Shown piece after piece: positions 11,920 through 23,980 of a stretch of DNA of 64,000 bases. Below the pieces are notes generated by a model. That model had not been told where the DNA came from, searched no databases, and worked only from the letters and a program-made list of their open reading frames with translations. This DNA comes from Gammaproteobacteria bacterium (GTDB lineage Bacteria > Pseudomonadota > Gammaproteobacteria > HK1): positions 1,722,001-1,786,000 of the forward strand of contig WLWT01000001.1 in the NCBI GenBank assembly GCA_012103455.1. Reading direction: 5' to 3'. The position numbers and the translations under genes are program-made. How positions within the stretch are numbered: position 1 is the first letter of the stretch; each line of letters begins with the position of its first letter.

Positions 11920-12347
11920 TCATCGACGCGGCGGAGTTGTACGCCTTTGGGCTATTGGGCCAAACCAACACACTATTCAGACTATGGCCATTCAGACGAT
12001 GAATACTACCTCTAGTGGCGCTAAGCGTTGACAGACTCTAGTATATAGCCGCATAATCCCGCTTCTCTGACAGGCAGGATATCCCTGCCTGTCTTTTTTT
12101 GGTCCGGCTGTAGAATCTCTGCTCTGTCCCTCGGATGCCGATGGCGCGCGAAGCAAGACGGGTTCTATGCCAGCACACTGGTGTACCCGCTACAGGGGTG
12201 TGCCACTATAGGCCGTAGCCAAGCTTGGGTACCAGGTGCCGCTGGACGTGTAACAACTCCTGCCCCTCCGCGATTCCTCAAGAATCGGGTTAGGCGGGTC
12301 ATGGCCCGAAATTGGAACGGCCATCCGAGTGTTCGGAGCGAATGATT
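11920..12347. other. Intergenic region between rpoC and rpsL
   Basis: 428 bp with no supportable gene. It contains the terminator at 12069-12100 and, upstream of it, an imperfect duplication of attcagactatggc near 11973-12000. The remaining 250 bp must hold the promoter of the str-S10-spc-alpha block. I see no convincing -35/-10 pair; TAGAAT at 12111 is possible but has no good -35. Confidence 0.6.
12069..12100 (+). terminator. Intrinsic terminator ending the rpoBC operon
   Basis: A perfect 10-bp stem (GACAGGCAGG, 12069-12078, with CCTGCCTGTC, 12084-12093), a 5-nt loop and seven consecutive T. This is the clearest Rho-independent terminator in the window and separates rpoBC from the str operon. 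Confidence 0.95.
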
Positions 12348-12722
12348 ATGGCGACCATCAATCAGTTGGTACGCAAGGCGCGTAAGCGTCAGACCAAAAA
12401 GAGTAATGTTCCTGCATTGCAAAGTTGTCCGCAAAAGCGCGGGGTATGTACGCGGGTCTACACGACGACGCCGAAGAAGCCGAACTCCGCACTGCGTAAG
12501 GTCGCCCGCGTGCGTCTGACCAATGGTCAGGAAGTCACTACCTACATTGGTGGCGAAGGCCATAATTTGCAGGAGCACTCGGTGATTCTCATTCGCGGTG
12601 GGCGTGTAAAAGACCTGCCCGGTGTTCGTTATCACACAGTACGCGGCACCTTGGACACCAGCGGCGTAGCCGACAGGCGTCAGGGGCGGTCCAAGTACGG
12701 AGCGAAGCGGCCTAAGGGGTAA
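12348..12722 (+). CDS. rpsL: 30S ribosomal protein S12
   Basis: 124 aa. S12 monitors codon-anticodon pairing at the decoding site. The start [15 protein letters not shown] at 12348 has GGAG 9 nt upstream; an in-frame ATG two codons earlier is too close to it. [10 protein letters not shown] carries Lys43 and [12 protein letters not shown] carries the second conserved Lys, so the common streptomycin-resistance residues are wild type. Length matches the family exactly. First gene of the str block. Confidence 0.97.
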   Translation: MATINQLVRKARKRQTKKSNVPALQSCPQKRGVCTRVYTTTPKKPNSALRKVARVRLTNGQEVTTYIGGEGHNLQEHSVILIRGGRVKDLPGVRYHTVRGTLDTSGVADRRQGRSKYGAKRPKG

Positions 12723-12748
12723 AAAGCCTAAAGAGCTTGCACCTGAAG

Positions 12749-13301
<553 letters not shown>

Positions 13302-13331
13302 CCGGCACCTTAGGGTTCCGAGGAAAAGTCC

Positions 13332-15428
13332 GTGTCTCGCACCACGCCCATCGAGCGGTATCGCAATATCGGCATCATGGCGCACATTGATGCTGGTAAG
13401 ACGACTACCACTGAGCGCATCCTCTATTACACCGGTATTTCCCACAAGCTCGGTGAAGTACACGATGGCGCGGCGGTCATGGATTGGATGGAGCAGGAGC
13501 AGGAGCGCGGAATTACCATCACCTCGGCTGCCACCACCTGTTTTTGGCGGGGCATGAAACAGCAGTTTCCCGAGCACCGCATCAATATTATCGACACGCC
13601 AGGTCACGTTGACTTCACCATTGAGGTAGAACGTTCGCTGCGGGTGTTGGACGGTGCTTGTGCCGTCTTTTGTGCGGTAGGTGGCGTCGAACCTCAATCC
13701 GAGACCGTATGGCGCCAGGCGAATAAATACGGCGTTCCCCGCATCGCTTTTATTAACAAAATGGATCGGCAAGGCGCCGATTTTTTACGTGTAGTGGGGC
13801 AGATTGAATCCCGTTTAGGCGCAACACCCGTACCTTTGCAACTGCCTATCGGTGCCGAGGAAAATTTCGCGGGCGTCATCGATCTCATCTCTATGAAGAG
13901 CATCGTCTGGGACGAAGCGTCCACTGGCATGCGTTACGAAGAGGGAGCGATCCCCGGCAAGTTGCAAGAGCTGGCGCGCGAATACCGCGACAAGCTGTTG
14001 GAAGCGGCCGCGGAAGGTGATGAGGAATTGATGGAGAAATACCTCGAAGGTGTCGAGTTCACCGCCGCGGAAGTGAAACGCGGTATTCGCGCGAGGGCGT
14101 TGCAGTCCGATATAGTGCCGGCTATTTGCGGTTCCGCGTTCAAGAACAAGGGGGTTCAAAGTCTGCTGGACAGCGTTATCGACTATTTACCCGCGCCGTC
14201 GGAAGTAGAGGAGGTGCGTGGTGTCGCCGATGATGCACAAGAGGCGGAGGTCGTACGCCAATCGAATGACGGCGAACCTTTTGCCGCTCTTGCTTTTAAG
14301 ATCGCGACCGATCCATTCGTCGGATCGTTGACCTTCTTTCGTGTGTACTCAGGTGTGCTGAAAAGTGGCGATACGGTGTTCAATCCGGTGAAACAACGGC
14401 GCGAGCGTATCGGCCGGCTGCTACAGATGCATGCGAACTCGCGCGAGGAGATTCAGGAGGTTCGTGCCGGCGACATCGCCGCCGCCGTTGGCCTCAAGTC
14501 CGTCACCACCGGTGAGACACTGTGCGACATGCGGGCACCGGTGACCTTGGAGCGGATGGATTTTCCCGAGCCGGTCATAGCCGTTGCCATAGAGCCCAAG
14601 ACCAAAGTCGATCAGGAAAAGATGGGGGTTGCGTTGGGCAAGCTGGCCCAGGAAGACCCATCTTTCAGGGTGAGTACGGATGAGGAGTCTGGGCAGACCA
14701 TCATCGCCGGCATGGGTGAGCTGCACCTTGAAATCATCGTTGACCGCCTGCGCCGCGAGTTCAAAGTAGAAGCCAATGTAGGCAAGCCGCAGGTGGCTTA
14801 CCGGGAGACCATTCGCGCCACGGTGGAGCAGGAAGGAAAGTTTGTGCGCCAATCAGGTGGCCGAGGTCAATACGGCCACGTACATCTGCGCATCGAGCCG
14901 CTGGAGGCGGGTGGCGGCTATCAATTCGTCGATGCTATCGCCGGCGGTGTGATACCCAAGGAATACATCCCTGCGGTTAGCAAAGGCATCGCGGAGCAAA
15001 TGGCAAACGGGGTAATCGCCGGGTTTCCTGTGGTAGATGTGAAAGTTACCTTGTACGACGGCTCTTATCACGATGTGGATTCCAGTGAGATGGCGTTCAA
15101 AATCGCCGGTTCCATGGGCTTCAAGGAGGGTGCTGCCCGGGCGCGCCCGGTGTTGCTCGAGCCCATTATGAAAGTCGAAGTGGTGACGCCGGAAGAGTAC
15201 ATGGGCGACGTGATGGGCGATTTGAACCGTCGGCGCGGTTTGGTTCAAGGAGTGGACGACGGGCCTAGCGGCAAGTCTATTCGGGCCGAAGTGCCGCTTG
15301 CGGAAATGTTCGGTTATGCGACCGATCTACGCTCTGCGACTCAAGGGCGGGCCACATTCACGATGAAATTCGAGAAATACAACGAGGCCCCGGCAAGTGC
15401 GTCCGAGGCCATTACCAATAAGCACTAG
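13332..15428 (+). CDS. fusA: Elongation factor G
   Basis: 698 aa. EF-G is the GTPase that drives ribosomal translocation and, with RRF, subunit recycling. Visible are the P loop [10 protein letters not shown], switch [10 protein letters not shown] and the guanine motif NKMD, then the domain IV loop [10 protein letters not shown]. The GTG start at 13332 follows GAGG at 13319-13322. Length is standard. It sits between rpsG and tuf as in the classical str operon. Confidence 0.98.
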   Translation: MSRTTPIERYRNIGIMAHIDAGKTTTTERILYYTGISHKLGEVHDGAAVMDWMEQEQERGITITSAATTCFWRGMKQQFPEHRINIIDTPGHVDFTIEVERSLRVLDGACAVFCAVGGVEPQSETVWRQANKYGVPRIAFINKMDRQGADFLRVVGQIESRLGATPVPLQLPIGAEENFAGVIDLISMKSIVWDEASTGMRYEEGAIPGKLQELAREYRDKLLEAAAEGDEELMEKYLEGVEFTAAEVKRGIRARALQSDIVPAICGSAFKNKGVQSLLDSVIDYLPAPSEVEEVRGVADDAQEAEVVRQSNDGEPFAALAFKIATDPFVGSLTFFRVYSGVLKSGDTVFNPVKQRRERIGRLLQMHANSREEIQEVRAGDIAAAVGLKSVTTGETLCDMRAPVTLERMDFPEPVIAVAIEPKTKVDQEKMGVALGKLAQEDPSFRVSTDEESGQTIIAGMGELHLEIIVDRLRREFKVEANVGKPQVAYRETIRATVEQEGKFVRQSGGRGQYGHVHLRIEPLEAGGGYQFVDAIAGGVIPKEYIPAVSKGIAEQMANGVIAGFPVVDVKVTLYDGSYHDVDSSEMAFKIAGSMGFKEGAARARPVLLEPIMKVEVVTPEEYMGDVMGDLNRRRGLVQGVDDGPSGKSIRAEVPLAEMFGYATDLRSATQGRATFTMKFEKYNEAPASASEAITNKH

Positions 15429-15485
15429 ATCAACAAGCATTCGCAATGGTTTGGCAGCAGGTGCTGCACGCTAGAGGTTAGGACG

Positions 15486-16676
<1,191 letters not shown>

Positions 16677-16683
16677 ATTAGAG

Positions 16684-16992
16684 ATGAATCAACGCATTCG
16701 CATTCGGTTGAAAGCCTTCGATCACCGGTTGATAGACCAGTCGGCGCAGGAGATCGTGGATACGGCGCGGCGTACCGGTGCTCAGATCCGCGGTCCTATT
16801 CCGCTGCCGACGCGAAAGGAGCGTTTCACCGTATTGATCTCGCCTCACGTCAACAAGGATGCAAGAGATCAGTACGAGATTCGCACCCATAAACGGCTGC
16901 TCGATATCGTGAACCCGACCGATAAGACGGTTGATGCGTTGATGAAGCTGGATTTGGCTGCCGGCGTAGACGTGCAGATCAAGCTGAACTGA
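16684..16992 (+). CDS. rpsJ: 30S ribosomal protein S10
   Basis: 102 aa. S10 belongs to the small-subunit head and doubles as NusE in Nus antitermination with NusB and Nus[19 protein letters not shown] at the start and [20 protein letters not shown] near the end are diagnostic. The ATG at 16684 is the only start giving the correct N-terminus. It is first gene of the S10 cluster but is essentially continuous with tuf, so no separate S10 promoter is needed. Confidence 0.97.
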   Translation: MNQRIRIRLKAFDHRLIDQSAQEIVDTARRTGAQIRGPIPLPTRKERFTVLISPHVNKDARDQYEIRTHKRLLDIVNPTDKTVDALMKLDLAAGVDVQIKLN

Positions 16993-17043
16993 GCAAGGGC
17001 CGGATAAGGTTCGCGAGCGGGCAATACCGGCGGAGTGACGAAC

Positions 17044-17721
17044 ATGGCCATCGGCTTAATGGGTAGAAAATGTGGAATGACTCGCGTCTTTACCGACGAG
17101 GGCGCCTCCATACCGGTGACGGTGGTGGAGGTTCAGCCGAATCGTGTAACGCAGGTCAAAACCGTCGAGAGCGATGGATACAACGCGCTACAGTTGACGA
17201 CGGGGACGCGCCGGGCGAGCCGAGTGACCAAGCCGATGGCTGGACATTACGCCAGGGCCAATGTGGAAGCTGGACGAAAGCTGTGGGAGCTGCGAGTGGA
17301 GCCGGCCGACTTGGTTGGCGTGGAGCCAGGCCACGAGTTCGGTTTGGAGCAGCTCGAAGCGGGCCAAATCGTGGACGCCACCGGCACGACTATCGGTAAA
17401 GGCTACGCCGGTGTAGTGAAGCGGCACAATTTCCGCACGCAAGACGCCAGTCACGGCAACTCGCTGGCACACCGGGCGCCGGGTTCCATCGGTCAGAACC
17501 AAACCCCTGGCCGGGTCTTCAAGGGTAAGAAGATGGCTGGCCACATGGGCAACGTGCGCCGTACCACCCATAACCTGGAGATAGTCAGGGTGGACGCGGA
17601 GCGTGGTGTGGTGCTCATTAAGGGCGCAGTGCCCGGCCCCAAAGGCGGCGATTTGTTGATACGGCCGGCTGTTAAACATCGGAACGGTCAGGGGCTGAAT
17701 AACCAGAGTGCAGAGGTGTAG
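17044..17721 (+). CDS. rplC: 50S ribosomal protein L3
   Basis: 225 aa. L3 is an early assembly protein close to the peptidyl transferase centre. The N-terminus [17 protein letters not shown] and the loop [20 protein letters not shown] are typical. The ATG at 17044 has GGAG 8 nt upstream; a GTG three codons earlier overlaps that ribosome binding site. The loop glutamine that is methylated in enterobacteria appears conserved. Confidence 0.96.
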   Translation: MAIGLMGRKCGMTRVFTDEGASIPVTVVEVQPNRVTQVKTVESDGYNALQLTTGTRRASRVTKPMAGHYARANVEAGRKLWELRVEPADLVGVEPGHEFGLEQLEAGQIVDATGTTIGKGYAGVVKRHNFRTQDASHGNSLAHRAPGSIGQNQTPGRVFKGKKMAGHMGNVRRTTHNLEIVRVDAERGVVLIKGAVPGPKGGDLLIRPAVKHRNGQGLNNQSAEV

Positions 17722-17725
17722 CGCG

Positions 17726-18343
17726 GTGGAGTTGGCTCTTCAGACGATGAGTGGGGCTGCAGCGGGTACCCTCGAGTTAGCGGATAAAGCGTTTGCTTCC
17801 GCGTACAACGAGACCCTAGTTCATCAAGCTGTGACCGCATATATGGCGGGTGGACGGGCCGGTACCAAGGCACAGAAAACGCGCGGTGAAGTGCGCGGTG
17901 GCGGTGCCAAACCCTGGCGGCAAAAAGGCACTGGCCGGGCCCGTGTAGGCAGCTCGCGCAATCCCATATGGCGGGGCGGCGGTGTCACGTTCGCGGCTAA
18001 GCCGAGAAATTTCGAGCAAAAGCTCAATAAGAAAATGTATAGGGCGGCACTGCGTTCGATCATGTCCGAGCTGGTGCGCCAGGAGCGTTTGGTCGCTATG
18101 GATGCATTCGAGGTGGCGACGCACAAGACGCGCGATCTCGCGAGACAACTGAACGATATGGGAATGACCGACATACTCATCATCGATACCGAGTTGGATG
18201 AGAAGCTTTTATTGGCAGCCCGTAATTTGGGTTACGTCGGCGTTTTAGAGGTGAGCCAGATAAATCCAGTCAGTCTTATCGCGTACGACAAAGTCGTTAT
18301 GACTAGCGCCGCGCTAAAGGTCATTGAGGAGCGGTTGGCGTGA
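17726..18343 (+). CDS. rplD: 50S ribosomal protein L4
   Basis: 205 aa. L4 lines the exit tunnel and in enterobacteria also represses the S10 operon. MELALQ at the GTG start 17726 aligns with the usual MEL start. The tunnel loop is [19 protein letters not shown], followed by [15 protein letters not shown]. It begins 4 nt after the rplC stop and overlaps rplW by 4 nt. Confidence 0.96.
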   Translation: MELALQTMSGAAAGTLELADKAFASAYNETLVHQAVTAYMAGGRAGTKAQKTRGEVRGGGAKPWRQKGTGRARVGSSRNPIWRGGGVTFAAKPRNFEQKLNKKMYRAALRSIMSELVRQERLVAMDAFEVATHKTRDLARQLNDMGMTDILIIDTELDEKLLLAARNLGYVGVLEVSQINPVSLIAYDKVVMTSAALKVIEERLA

Positions 18344-18636
18344 ACCAAGAGTATCTGAGTACGGTGCTGCTCGGTCCGATCGTGTCTGAAAAAAGCACCC
18401 GTATTGGCGATCAGAGCAATCAAGTGGTGTTCAAGGTTAAGCCGCGGGCGCGCAAGATGGAAATAAAACGCGCCGTGGAAACCATGTTCGAAGTTGAGGT
18501 AGCTAGCGTTAACGTGGCCAATATGAGAGGCAAACGTAAAGGAATGGGACGCATTCGCGGCAAGCGCTCAGACTGGAAAAAAGCCTATGTGAGGCTGCGT
18601 GAAGGCCATGATATCGACTTCCTGGGCGCGGAATAA
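18340..18636 (+). CDS. rplW: 50S ribosomal protein L23
   Basis: 98 aa. L23 sits at the tunnel exit and docks SRP, trigger factor and the translocon. [14 protein letters not shown] and [19 protein letters not shown] are the family marks. The GTG start at 18340 overlaps the TGA of rplD (GTGA), indicating translational coupling. Length is normal. Confidence 0.96.
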   Translation: MNQEYLSTVLLGPIVSEKSTRIGDQSNQVVFKVKPRARKMEIKRAVETMFEVEVASVNVANMRGKRKGMGRIRGKRSDWKKAYVRLREGHDIDFLGAE

Positions 18637-18648
18637 GGATAAGACTAT

Positions 18649-19473
18649 ATGGCACTGGTAAAAGCTAAGCCCACGTCGGCCGGACGCCGCTTCGTCGTTC
18701 AGGTAAAAACGCCTGCATTGCACAAAGGCGCCCCGTACGGTCCGTTGGTTAAGAACAAGACCAAAACAGGCGGCCGCAACAACAAGGGCCGAATCACTAC
18801 GCGCCATCGCGGCGGTGGTCACAAGCAACGCTATAGGATCATCGATTTCAAGCGCGATAAAGACAGCATACCGGCGAAGGTAGAACGTCTGGAGTACGAT
18901 CCGAACCGTAGCGCTCATATCATGCTGTTGTTGTATGCCGATGGACAGAGACGCTACGCCATCGCACCCAAAGGGGTAAAAAACGGGGATTCTTTGATGT
19001 CGGGTGTCAGTGCACCTATACGGCCCGGTAATTGTTTGCCCTTACGGAACATTCCGGTGGGCTCCACAGTGCATTGTGTTGAGTTAAGGCCGGGCAAGGG
19101 CGCTCAGATCGCCCGTAGCGCCGGATCATCGGTGCAGTTGGTGGCCCGCGAAGGTGCGCTAGCTACATTGCGGCTGCGTTCCGGTGAACAGCGCAAGGTC
19201 CCTGCGGAATGCCGGGCTACCATCGGGGAAGTCGGTAATTCGGAACATTCTTTGCGCTCTCTCGGTAAAGCGGGGGCGTCGCGGTGGCGTGGCCGGCGTC
19301 CTACCGTGCGAGGTGTGGCGATGAATCCGGTCGATCACCCTCACGGTGGCGGCGAAGGACGTTCATCGGGTGGACGCCATCCGGTAACGCCATGGGGGCA
19401 GCCCACCAAAGGGCATAAGACGCGCAAGAACAAGCGCACTGATTCGATGATCGTTCGGCGCCGTAAGCGCTAA
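18649..19473 (+). CDS. rplB: 50S ribosomal protein L2
   Basis: 274 aa. L2 is one of the most conserved proteins near the peptidyl transferase centre. [20 protein letters not shown] and the C-terminal [20 protein letters not shown], with its conserved histidine, are intact. The ATG follows AAGGATA. Length matches the bacterial 273-277. Confidence 0.97.
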   Translation: MALVKAKPTSAGRRFVVQVKTPALHKGAPYGPLVKNKTKTGGRNNKGRITTRHRGGGHKQRYRIIDFKRDKDSIPAKVERLEYDPNRSAHIMLLLYADGQRRYAIAPKGVKNGDSLMSGVSAPIRPGNCLPLRNIPVGSTVHCVELRPGKGAQIARSAGSSVQLVAREGALATLRLRSGEQRKVPAECRATIGEVGNSEHSLRSLGKAGASRWRGRRPTVRGVAMNPVDHPHGGGEGRSSGGRHPVTPWGQPTKGHKTRKNKRTDSMIVRRRKR

Positions 19474-19496
19474 GCGGCTTTGCTAGAGGTGTAGAC

Positions 19497-19772
19497 GTGT
19501 CACGCTCGGTAAAAAAAGGTCCGTTTGTAGATCTGCACTTGCAGAAGAAAGTTACGCAAGCCCAGGCGGCCAATTCCAGGCGTCCGATCCGTACCTGGTC
19601 ACGCCGCTCCATGGTGGTGCCTGACATGGTTGGATTGACTATCGCCATTCACAATGGGCGCCAACATGTGCCCATCATCATCACTGAGAATATGGTGGGT
19701 CACAAGCTCGGCGAGTTCGCTCCGACGCGCACCTTTAGAGGCCACATCGTCGGCAAGAAAACGAAGCGCTAG
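19497..19772 (+). CDS. rpsS: 30S ribosomal protein S19
   Basis: 91 aa. S19 binds the head of the small subunit with S13. [36 protein letters not shown] and [18 protein letters not shown] are diagnostic. The GTG start at 19497 lies 23 nt after rplB. rplV follows after 12 nt. Confidence 0.97.
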   Translation: MSRSVKKGPFVDLHLQKKVTQAQAANSRRPIRTWSRRSMVVPDMVGLTIAIHNGRQHVPIIITENMVGHKLGEFAPTRTFRGHIVGKKTKR

Positions 19773-19784
19773 GATCTGAGAGCG

Positions 19785-20117
19785 ATGAATATAAGCGCGA
19801 AATTACGCTACGCCAGAATGTCGGCACAAAAAGGCCGGCTGGTGGCAGATATGGTGCGTGGACGGCCCGTCGATCAAGCTATCGATACGCTACGGTTCAG
19901 CACTAAGAAGGCCGCCACCATCGTGCGCAAAGTGATCGAGTCGGCCATCGCCAATGCCGAGCACAACGAGGGCGCGGATATAGATGAGCTGAAAGTGGCT
20001 AATATCTGTATTGATGAAGGGCCCACCTACAAACGCATGCGCGCCCGTGCCCGTGGCCGGGGTACGCGCATCTTGAAGCGTACCAGTCACGTCACAGTGA
20101 CCGTGTCGGACGACTGA
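19785..20117 (+). CDS. rplV: 50S ribosomal protein L22
   Basis: 110 aa. L22 spans the large subunit, and its beta hairpin lines the exit tunnel. [20 protein letters not shown] opens it, and [21 protein letters not shown] carries the tunnel hairpin, where macrolide-resistance changes occur in other bacteria; here it looks wild type. Spacing to rpsC is 11 nt. Confidence 0.96.
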   Translation: MNISAKLRYARMSAQKGRLVADMVRGRPVDQAIDTLRFSTKKAATIVRKVIESAIANAEHNEGADIDELKVANICIDEGPTYKRMRARARGRGTRILKRTSHVTVTVSDD

Positions 20118-20128
20118 GGAATTCCATT

Positions 20129-20806
20129 ATGGGTCAGAAAGTACATCCTGTAGGTATGCGCCTCGGCATCGTGAAGGACTGGAATTCCACGTGGTACGCC
20201 GACAGTGGTGAGTTCGCCGATTATCTGAACAACGATATCGCTGTGCGGGATTTCGTGCGTAAGAAATTGGCACATGCCTCAGTTAGCCATATCCAAGTTA
20301 ACCGGTTGAGCAAGAGTGCCCGTATCGTGGTGCATACGGCTAGACCCGGTATTGTTATCGGCAAGAAAGGCGAAGACATCGAAGTGTTGCGTAAACAGGT
20401 CGGTAGCATGCTCGGTGTGCCGGTACATGTTAGGGTGGAGGAGATCCGAAAACCCGAACTGGATGCATATCTAGTTGCAGAGAGTGTCGCCAACCAATTG
20501 GAGCGGCGCATCATGTTCCGCCGCGCCATGCGCCGCGCTACTACTAATGCCATGCGGCTGGGTGCGCAGGGCATCAAGGTGATGGTCGGCGGCCGTTTGA
20601 ATGGAGCGGAAATAGCACGGTCCGAGTGGTATAGGGAAGGCCGGGTACCGTTGCACACCCTGCGGGCCGATATCGATTACGGCTTTGCCGAGGCCCATAC
20701 CACCTATGGTGTGATCGGAATCAAGGTCTGGATTTTTAAAGGCGAAGTATTCGAGCAAGAACAAGAGGCGTCAGCCGTTACCGGTGACAAAGTAAATACC
20801 CAGTAA
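20129..20806 (+). CDS. rpsC: 30S ribosomal protein S3
   Basis: 225 aa. S3 is part of the mRNA entry site and its helicase activity. [20 protein letters not shown] is the standard start. The KH domain has [17 protein letters not shown]. The C-terminal half has [20 protein letters not shown]. The C-terminus is short and slightly acidic. After the stop comes an unusual 114-bp gap with tandem repeats before rplP, where most relatives have about 10 bp. Confidence 0.97.
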   Translation: MGQKVHPVGMRLGIVKDWNSTWYADSGEFADYLNNDIAVRDFVRKKLAHASVSHIQVNRLSKSARIVVHTARPGIVIGKKGEDIEVLRKQVGSMLGVPVHVRVEEIRKPELDAYLVAESVANQLERRIMFRRAMRRATTNAMRLGAQGIKVMVGGRLNGAEIARSEWYREGRVPLHTLRADIDYGFAEAHTTYGVIGIKVWIFKGEVFEQEQEASAVTGDKVNTQ

Positions 20807-20850
20807 GGGGGGGGGTAACTAGCCAGTAAGGGCAACTACCAGTAGGGCAC
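20800..20850 (+). repeat. Degenerate tandem repeat with G9 run after rpsC
   Basis: The end of rpsC including its stop (ccagtaag at 20800) recurs as ccagtaagggcaacta at 20823 and ccagtaggg at 20838. A run of nine G follows the stop codon. Copies thus include duplicated stop-codon sequence. The remaining gap to rplP (20851-20920) shows no gene. Confidence 0.7.
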
Positions 20851-20920
20851 ACGCGCGGCGCACCGGCCATCCGGGAGGCGGGTGTTTGCCAGACGCTTAT
20901 CAGTCAATTGGAACATAACC

Positions 20921-21334
20921 ATGCTGCAACCTAAGAGAACACGGTTTCGCAAGCAACAAAAAGGTCGCAACCGGGGGCTGGCCCAGTCGGGCAACCGGGT
21001 GAGCTTCGGCGAGTACGGTTTGAAAGCCACGTCCAGAGGGCGTATCACCGCGCGGCAGATAGAAGCGGCCCGGCGCGCTATTACGCGCCACATTCGCCGC
21101 GGCGGCAAAGTGTGGATTCGGATTTTCCCGGACAAGCCCGTTACCAAGAAGCCACTGGAGGTACGCCAGGGCAAAGGTAAGGGGAACGTCGAGTACTGGG
21201 TGGCTCAAATACAGCCCGGTAGGATGTTGTACGAAATGGAGGGGGTGCGCGAAGAGATAGCCAGGGAAGCGTTGCGCTTGGCAGCGGCGAAACTGCCGGT
21301 ACAAACCACTTTCGTCTCCAGAACCGTAATGTAG
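20921..21334 (+). CDS. rplP: 50S ribosomal protein L16
   Basis: 137 aa. L16 organises the tRNA-binding A and P sites of the large subunit. [20 protein letters not shown] is diagnostic, as are [20 protein letters not shown] and [20 protein letters not shown]. The ATG at 20921 lacks a strong Shine-Dalgarno (only a weak TTGGA), and the gene is unusually far from rpsC, so it may depend on read-through ribosomes or on the short unstructured leader. Confidence 0.96.
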   Translation: MLQPKRTRFRKQQKGRNRGLAQSGNRVSFGEYGLKATSRGRITARQIEAARRAITRHIRRGGKVWIRIFPDKPVTKKPLEVRQGKGKGNVEYWVAQIQPGRMLYEMEGVREEIAREALRLAAAKLPVQTTFVSRTVM

Positions 21335-21384
21335 AGCCTAATGTGAGCGGGGGACCGACCTGACGTAAATGGGGCGATGATTTA

Positions 21385-21648
21385 ATGAAAGCGGTTGAGT
21401 TACGGCAAAAAGATGATGCAGGACTGCAAAGAGAGTTGATGGCGTTGCGTAAAGAGGCGTTTAACTTGCGTATGCAAAAAGCCACCGGACAATTGACCCG
21501 TGGTTCCGCAGCGCGGTTAGTGCGCCGGGGTATCGCGCGCATAAAAACCATCATCAACGAACGCGCGGTACAAACGAGCGCCACCGAAGATAACGGCGCT
21601 GAAGATAACGGCCCTGAAGATAAAGGCGTTAAGGGAGACAAGGCATGA
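21385..21648 (+). CDS. rpmC: 50S ribosomal protein L29 with acidic C-terminal tail
   Basis: 87 aa, against about 63 in most bacteria. The core ([20 protein letters not shown] to [10 protein letters not shown]) is a normal L29 two-helix hairpin near the tunnel exit, next to L23. The last 24 residues are an added tail containing [14 protein letters not shown], encoded by three tandem 15-bp units at 21586-21630. Such an acidic tail is odd on an rRNA-binding protein and looks like recent in-frame tandem duplication. The stop overlaps the rpsQ start (ATGA). Confidence 0.95.
   Translation: MKAVELRQKDDAGLQRELMALRKEAFNLRMQKATGQLTRGSAARLVRRGIARIKTIINERAVQTSATEDNGAEDNGPEDKGVKGDKA
21586..21630 (+). repeat. 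Three 15-bp in-frame tandem units in rpmC
   Basis: Units gaagataacggcgct, gaagataacggccct and gaagataaaggcgtt differ by one to three bases. Each encodes [10 protein letters not shown] or EDKGV, extending L29 with an acidic tail. Confidence 0.9.
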
Positions 21649-21908
21649 GTGAGCAGGGGCAACGGTACGCTCGAGCGTTAATAGGCGAGGTTATCAGTGA
21701 CAAGATGAACAAGACAGTCACTGTTGTGGTCGAGCGCAAAGTCAAGCATCCGCTGTATAAAAAGTACATTCGCCGCTCGACTAAATTTCATGCGCACGAC
21801 GAAGAAAACCAATGCCGTATGGGGGATCAAGTCATGATTTCCCAGTGCCGGCCATTGTCTAAAACCAAAACCTGGCGCGTTACCAAAGTAGTGACCAAGG
21901 CCAATTAA
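21645..21908 (+). CDS. rpsQ: 30S ribosomal protein S17
   Basis: 87 aa. S17 is a primary 16S rRNA-binding OB-fold protein. [33 protein letters not shown] and [15 protein letters not shown] are diagnostic. The ATG at 21645 overlaps the rpmC TGA stop by 4 nt, indicating coupling. Confidence 0.96.
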   Translation: MSEQGQRYARALIGEVISDKMNKTVTVVVERKVKHPLYKKYIRRSTKFHAHDEENQCRMGDQVMISQCRPLSKTKTWRVTKVVTKAN

Positions 21909-21941
21909 GACCGCGCTCATAAGAGAACAGGAGAGACCGCA

Positions 21942-22310
21942 ATGATTCAGATGCAAACGATGCTGGATGCGGCCGACAATAGTGGTGCGCGGCGTTTGCT
22001 GTGCATCAAAGTCCTAGGCGGCTCACACCGGCGTTATGCGGGGATCGGCGATGTGGTGCGGGTGACGGTCAAAGAGGCTATTCCCCGGGGCAAAGTCAAA
22101 AAAGGCGAGATATATAACGCGGTCGTGGTCAGAACACGCAAAGGGGTGCGCAGGCCTGACGGGTCCCTGATACGGTTTGATAAAAACGCTGTGGTGTTAC
22201 TCAACAATCAACATCAACCCATAGGGACGCGTATCTTCGGACCGGTCACACGCGAGCTTCGTGGTGAGCGCTTCATGCGCATTATCTCCTTGGCACCGGA
22301 AGTGCTGTAA
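21942..22310 (+). CDS. rplN: 50S ribosomal protein L14
   Basis: 122 aa. L14 forms inter-subunit bridges. [20 protein letters not shown], then [20 protein letters not shown] and RGVKKGE-like basic loops, identify it. Length is exactly typical. An AACAGGAGAG motif precedes the ATG. Confidence 0.96.
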   Translation: MIQMQTMLDAADNSGARRLLCIKVLGGSHRRYAGIGDVVRVTVKEAIPRGKVKKGEIYNAVVVRTRKGVRRPDGSLIRFDKNAVVLLNNQHQPIGTRIFGPVTRELRGERFMRIISLAPEVL

Positions 22311-22332
22311 CGGCCAGTCAGGCGAGAGGCTA

Positions 22333-22650
22333 ATGAAAAAGATCCGCAAGGGTGACGATATCATCGTCCTCACCGGCAAAGACAAAGGCAAACGGGGCAC
22401 TGTTCGGCAGGTTTTATCTAATGATCGAGTATTAGTGGATGGGGTTAATGTGGTGCGCCGGCATATAAAGCCGAACCCCATGCGCGGCACTCAAGGCGGT
22501 ATCGTCGATCGCGAGAAATCCGTGCACATCTCGAATGTGGCCCTTTTCAATCCGCATACCAACATGGCGGACAAAGTGGGCACACGCACCTTGGAAGACG
22601 GGCGCAAAGTGCGCTTTTTCAAATCCAATAAAGAAGTAGTGGATGCCTGA
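22333..22650 (+). CDS. rplX: 50S ribosomal protein L24
   Basis: 105 aa. L24 is an assembly initiator near the tunnel exit. The KOW motif [20 protein letters not shown] opens it, and [20 protein letters not shown] follows. The ATG at 22333 follows GAGAGG; the frame is open further upstream over rplN, but that is not L24. rplE begins 27 nt later. Confidence 0.96.
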   Translation: MKKIRKGDDIIVLTGKDKGKRGTVRQVLSNDRVLVDGVNVVRRHIKPNPMRGTQGGIVDREKSVHISNVALFNPHTNMADKVGTRTLEDGRKVRFFKSNKEVVDA

Positions 22651-22677
22651 TGGCATCGCTGACGGCGGGCTGAGTAC

Positions 22678-23220
22678 ATGGCCAGATTGCAAGAAATTTA
22701 CCGCGAACAGATAGTCAGCTCGCTTTTTGAGCAGTTCAAGTATTCAAGCGTGATGCAGGTGCCACGCATCAGTAAAATTACTTTGAACATGGGGGTGGGC
22801 GAAGCTTTGGCTGACAAGAAGCACCTCGATAACGCGGTGAGCGACATGACGAAGATCGCCGGCCAAAAGCCGGTGGTAACAAAAGCACGGAAGTCGGTCG
22901 CCGCGTTCAAAATTCGTGACGGCATGGCCATAGGTTGCATGGTCACGCTGCGGCGCGAGCTCATGTACGAATTCTTGGATCGTTTGATCAATGTGGCCAT
23001 CCCGCGTATCCGTGACTTCCGTGGCCTGAGCCCACGGGCGTTCGATGGTCGCGGCAACTACAGCATGGGATTGCGTGAACAGATCGTGTTTCCTGAGATC
23101 GACTACGACAAGATCGATGCGATTCGCGGGCTAGATGTAGCCATTTCCACCACGGCGGCGAATGATGAAGAGGGCCGCGCGTTGTTGCGGGCGTTTAACT
23201 TCCCATTCCGTCAGAACTGA
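22678..23220 (+). CDS. rplE: 50S ribosomal protein L5
   Basis: 180 aa. L5 binds 5S rRNA and forms the central protuberance. [40 protein letters not shown] and [20 protein letters not shown] are diagnostic. Length is normal, and 22 nt separate it from rpsN. Confidence 0.97.
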   Translation: MARLQEIYREQIVSSLFEQFKYSSVMQVPRISKITLNMGVGEALADKKHLDNAVSDMTKIAGQKPVVTKARKSVAAFKIRDGMAIGCMVTLRRELMYEFLDRLINVAIPRIRDFRGLSPRAFDGRGNYSMGLREQIVFPEIDYDKIDAIRGLDVAISTTAANDEEGRALLRAFNFPFRQN

Positions 23221-23242
23221 CGCCGGAGAGAGCAAAACAATC

Positions 23243-23548
23243 ATGGCGAGAAAATCGGTTATCAACCGCGAGTTAAAGCGGTCGAGGACGGTGGCGAAGT
23301 ACCGTGAAAAGCGTGAGACATTGAAAAAAGCCGCGCGTAACCCCGATGCGTCTTACGACGAGCGCTTGGCGGCGCTAGAAGCGTTGCAGCGTCTACCGCG
23401 CAACGCCAATCCCTCGCGCCAGCGCAACCGTTGCCGGGTAACCGGCCGTCCGCGGGGCTATTACAGCAAGTTTGGCCTCGGGCGTAACAAGTTGCGCGAG
23501 GCGGCTATGCGAGGCGATATTCCGGGCCTTGTGAAAGCGAGCTGGTGA
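23243..23548 (+). CDS. rpsN: 30S ribosomal protein S14, zinc-free form
   Basis: 101 aa. [20 protein letters not shown] and [20 protein letters not shown] show the long C-minus form of S14: the paired CxxC zinc motif of the short form is absent, with a single Cys in QRNRCRV. The zinc-independent type is usual in proteobacteria. The ATG at 23243 follows a GGAGAG. rpmJ in this genome is, by contrast, the zinc-binding form. Confidence 0.96.
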   Translation: MARKSVINRELKRSRTVAKYREKRETLKKAARNPDASYDERLAALEALQRLPRNANPSRQRNRCRVTGRPRGYYSKFGLGRNKLREAAMRGDIPGLVKASW

Positions 23549-23559
23549 GGCGGCGGGTT

Positions 23560-23955
23560 ATGAGCATGCAGGACACTTTATCCGATATGTTGACGCGCAT
23601 CCGCAACGGCCAAGCGGCCGGTAAGGTGAGCGTCAGTATGTCTTCTTCAAAGATGAAGCAGGCAGTGCTGGAGGTGATGAAAGCGGAAGGCTATGTCAAG
23701 GACTTTCAAGTTGAAGAACTGGCAGGTAAGCCGACTTTGCATGTGGTGTTGAAGTACTACGACGGCAAGCCCGTTATAGATACCTTGCGCAGAGTCAGTC
23801 GTCCCAGCCTGCGGGTGTACCGTGGCAAGGACGATATACCGTCTGTACGCGGCGGTTTGGGGGTGGCGATAGTGTCCACATCGCAAGGCGTGATGACTGA
23901 TCGGGCAGCCCGTAAAGCGGGTGTGGGCGGTGAGGTTATCTGCGAGATCTTCTAG
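23560..23955 (+). CDS. rpsH: 30S ribosomal protein S8
   Basis: 131 aa. S8 binds 16S helix 21 and in relatives represses the spc operon. [20 protein letters not shown] opens it, and the C-terminal [20 protein letters not shown] is diagnostic. The ATG at 23560 is chosen over an upstream GTG because it matches the family start and follows GAGG. Confidence 0.97.
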   Translation: MSMQDTLSDMLTRIRNGQAAGKVSVSMSSSKMKQAVLEVMKAEGYVKDFQVEELAGKPTLHVVLKYYDGKPVIDTLRRVSRPSLRVYRGKDDIPSVRGGLGVAIVSTSQGVMTDRAARKAGVGGEVICEIF

Positions 23956-23980
23956 GTGAGGATTTCGGGGAGATTACGGC

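Noticed and set aside
12101..12347. Promoter of the str operon at TAGAAT (12111)
   Set aside because: A promoter must exist here, but no acceptable -35 lies 16-18 bp upstream and the site overlaps the terminator.
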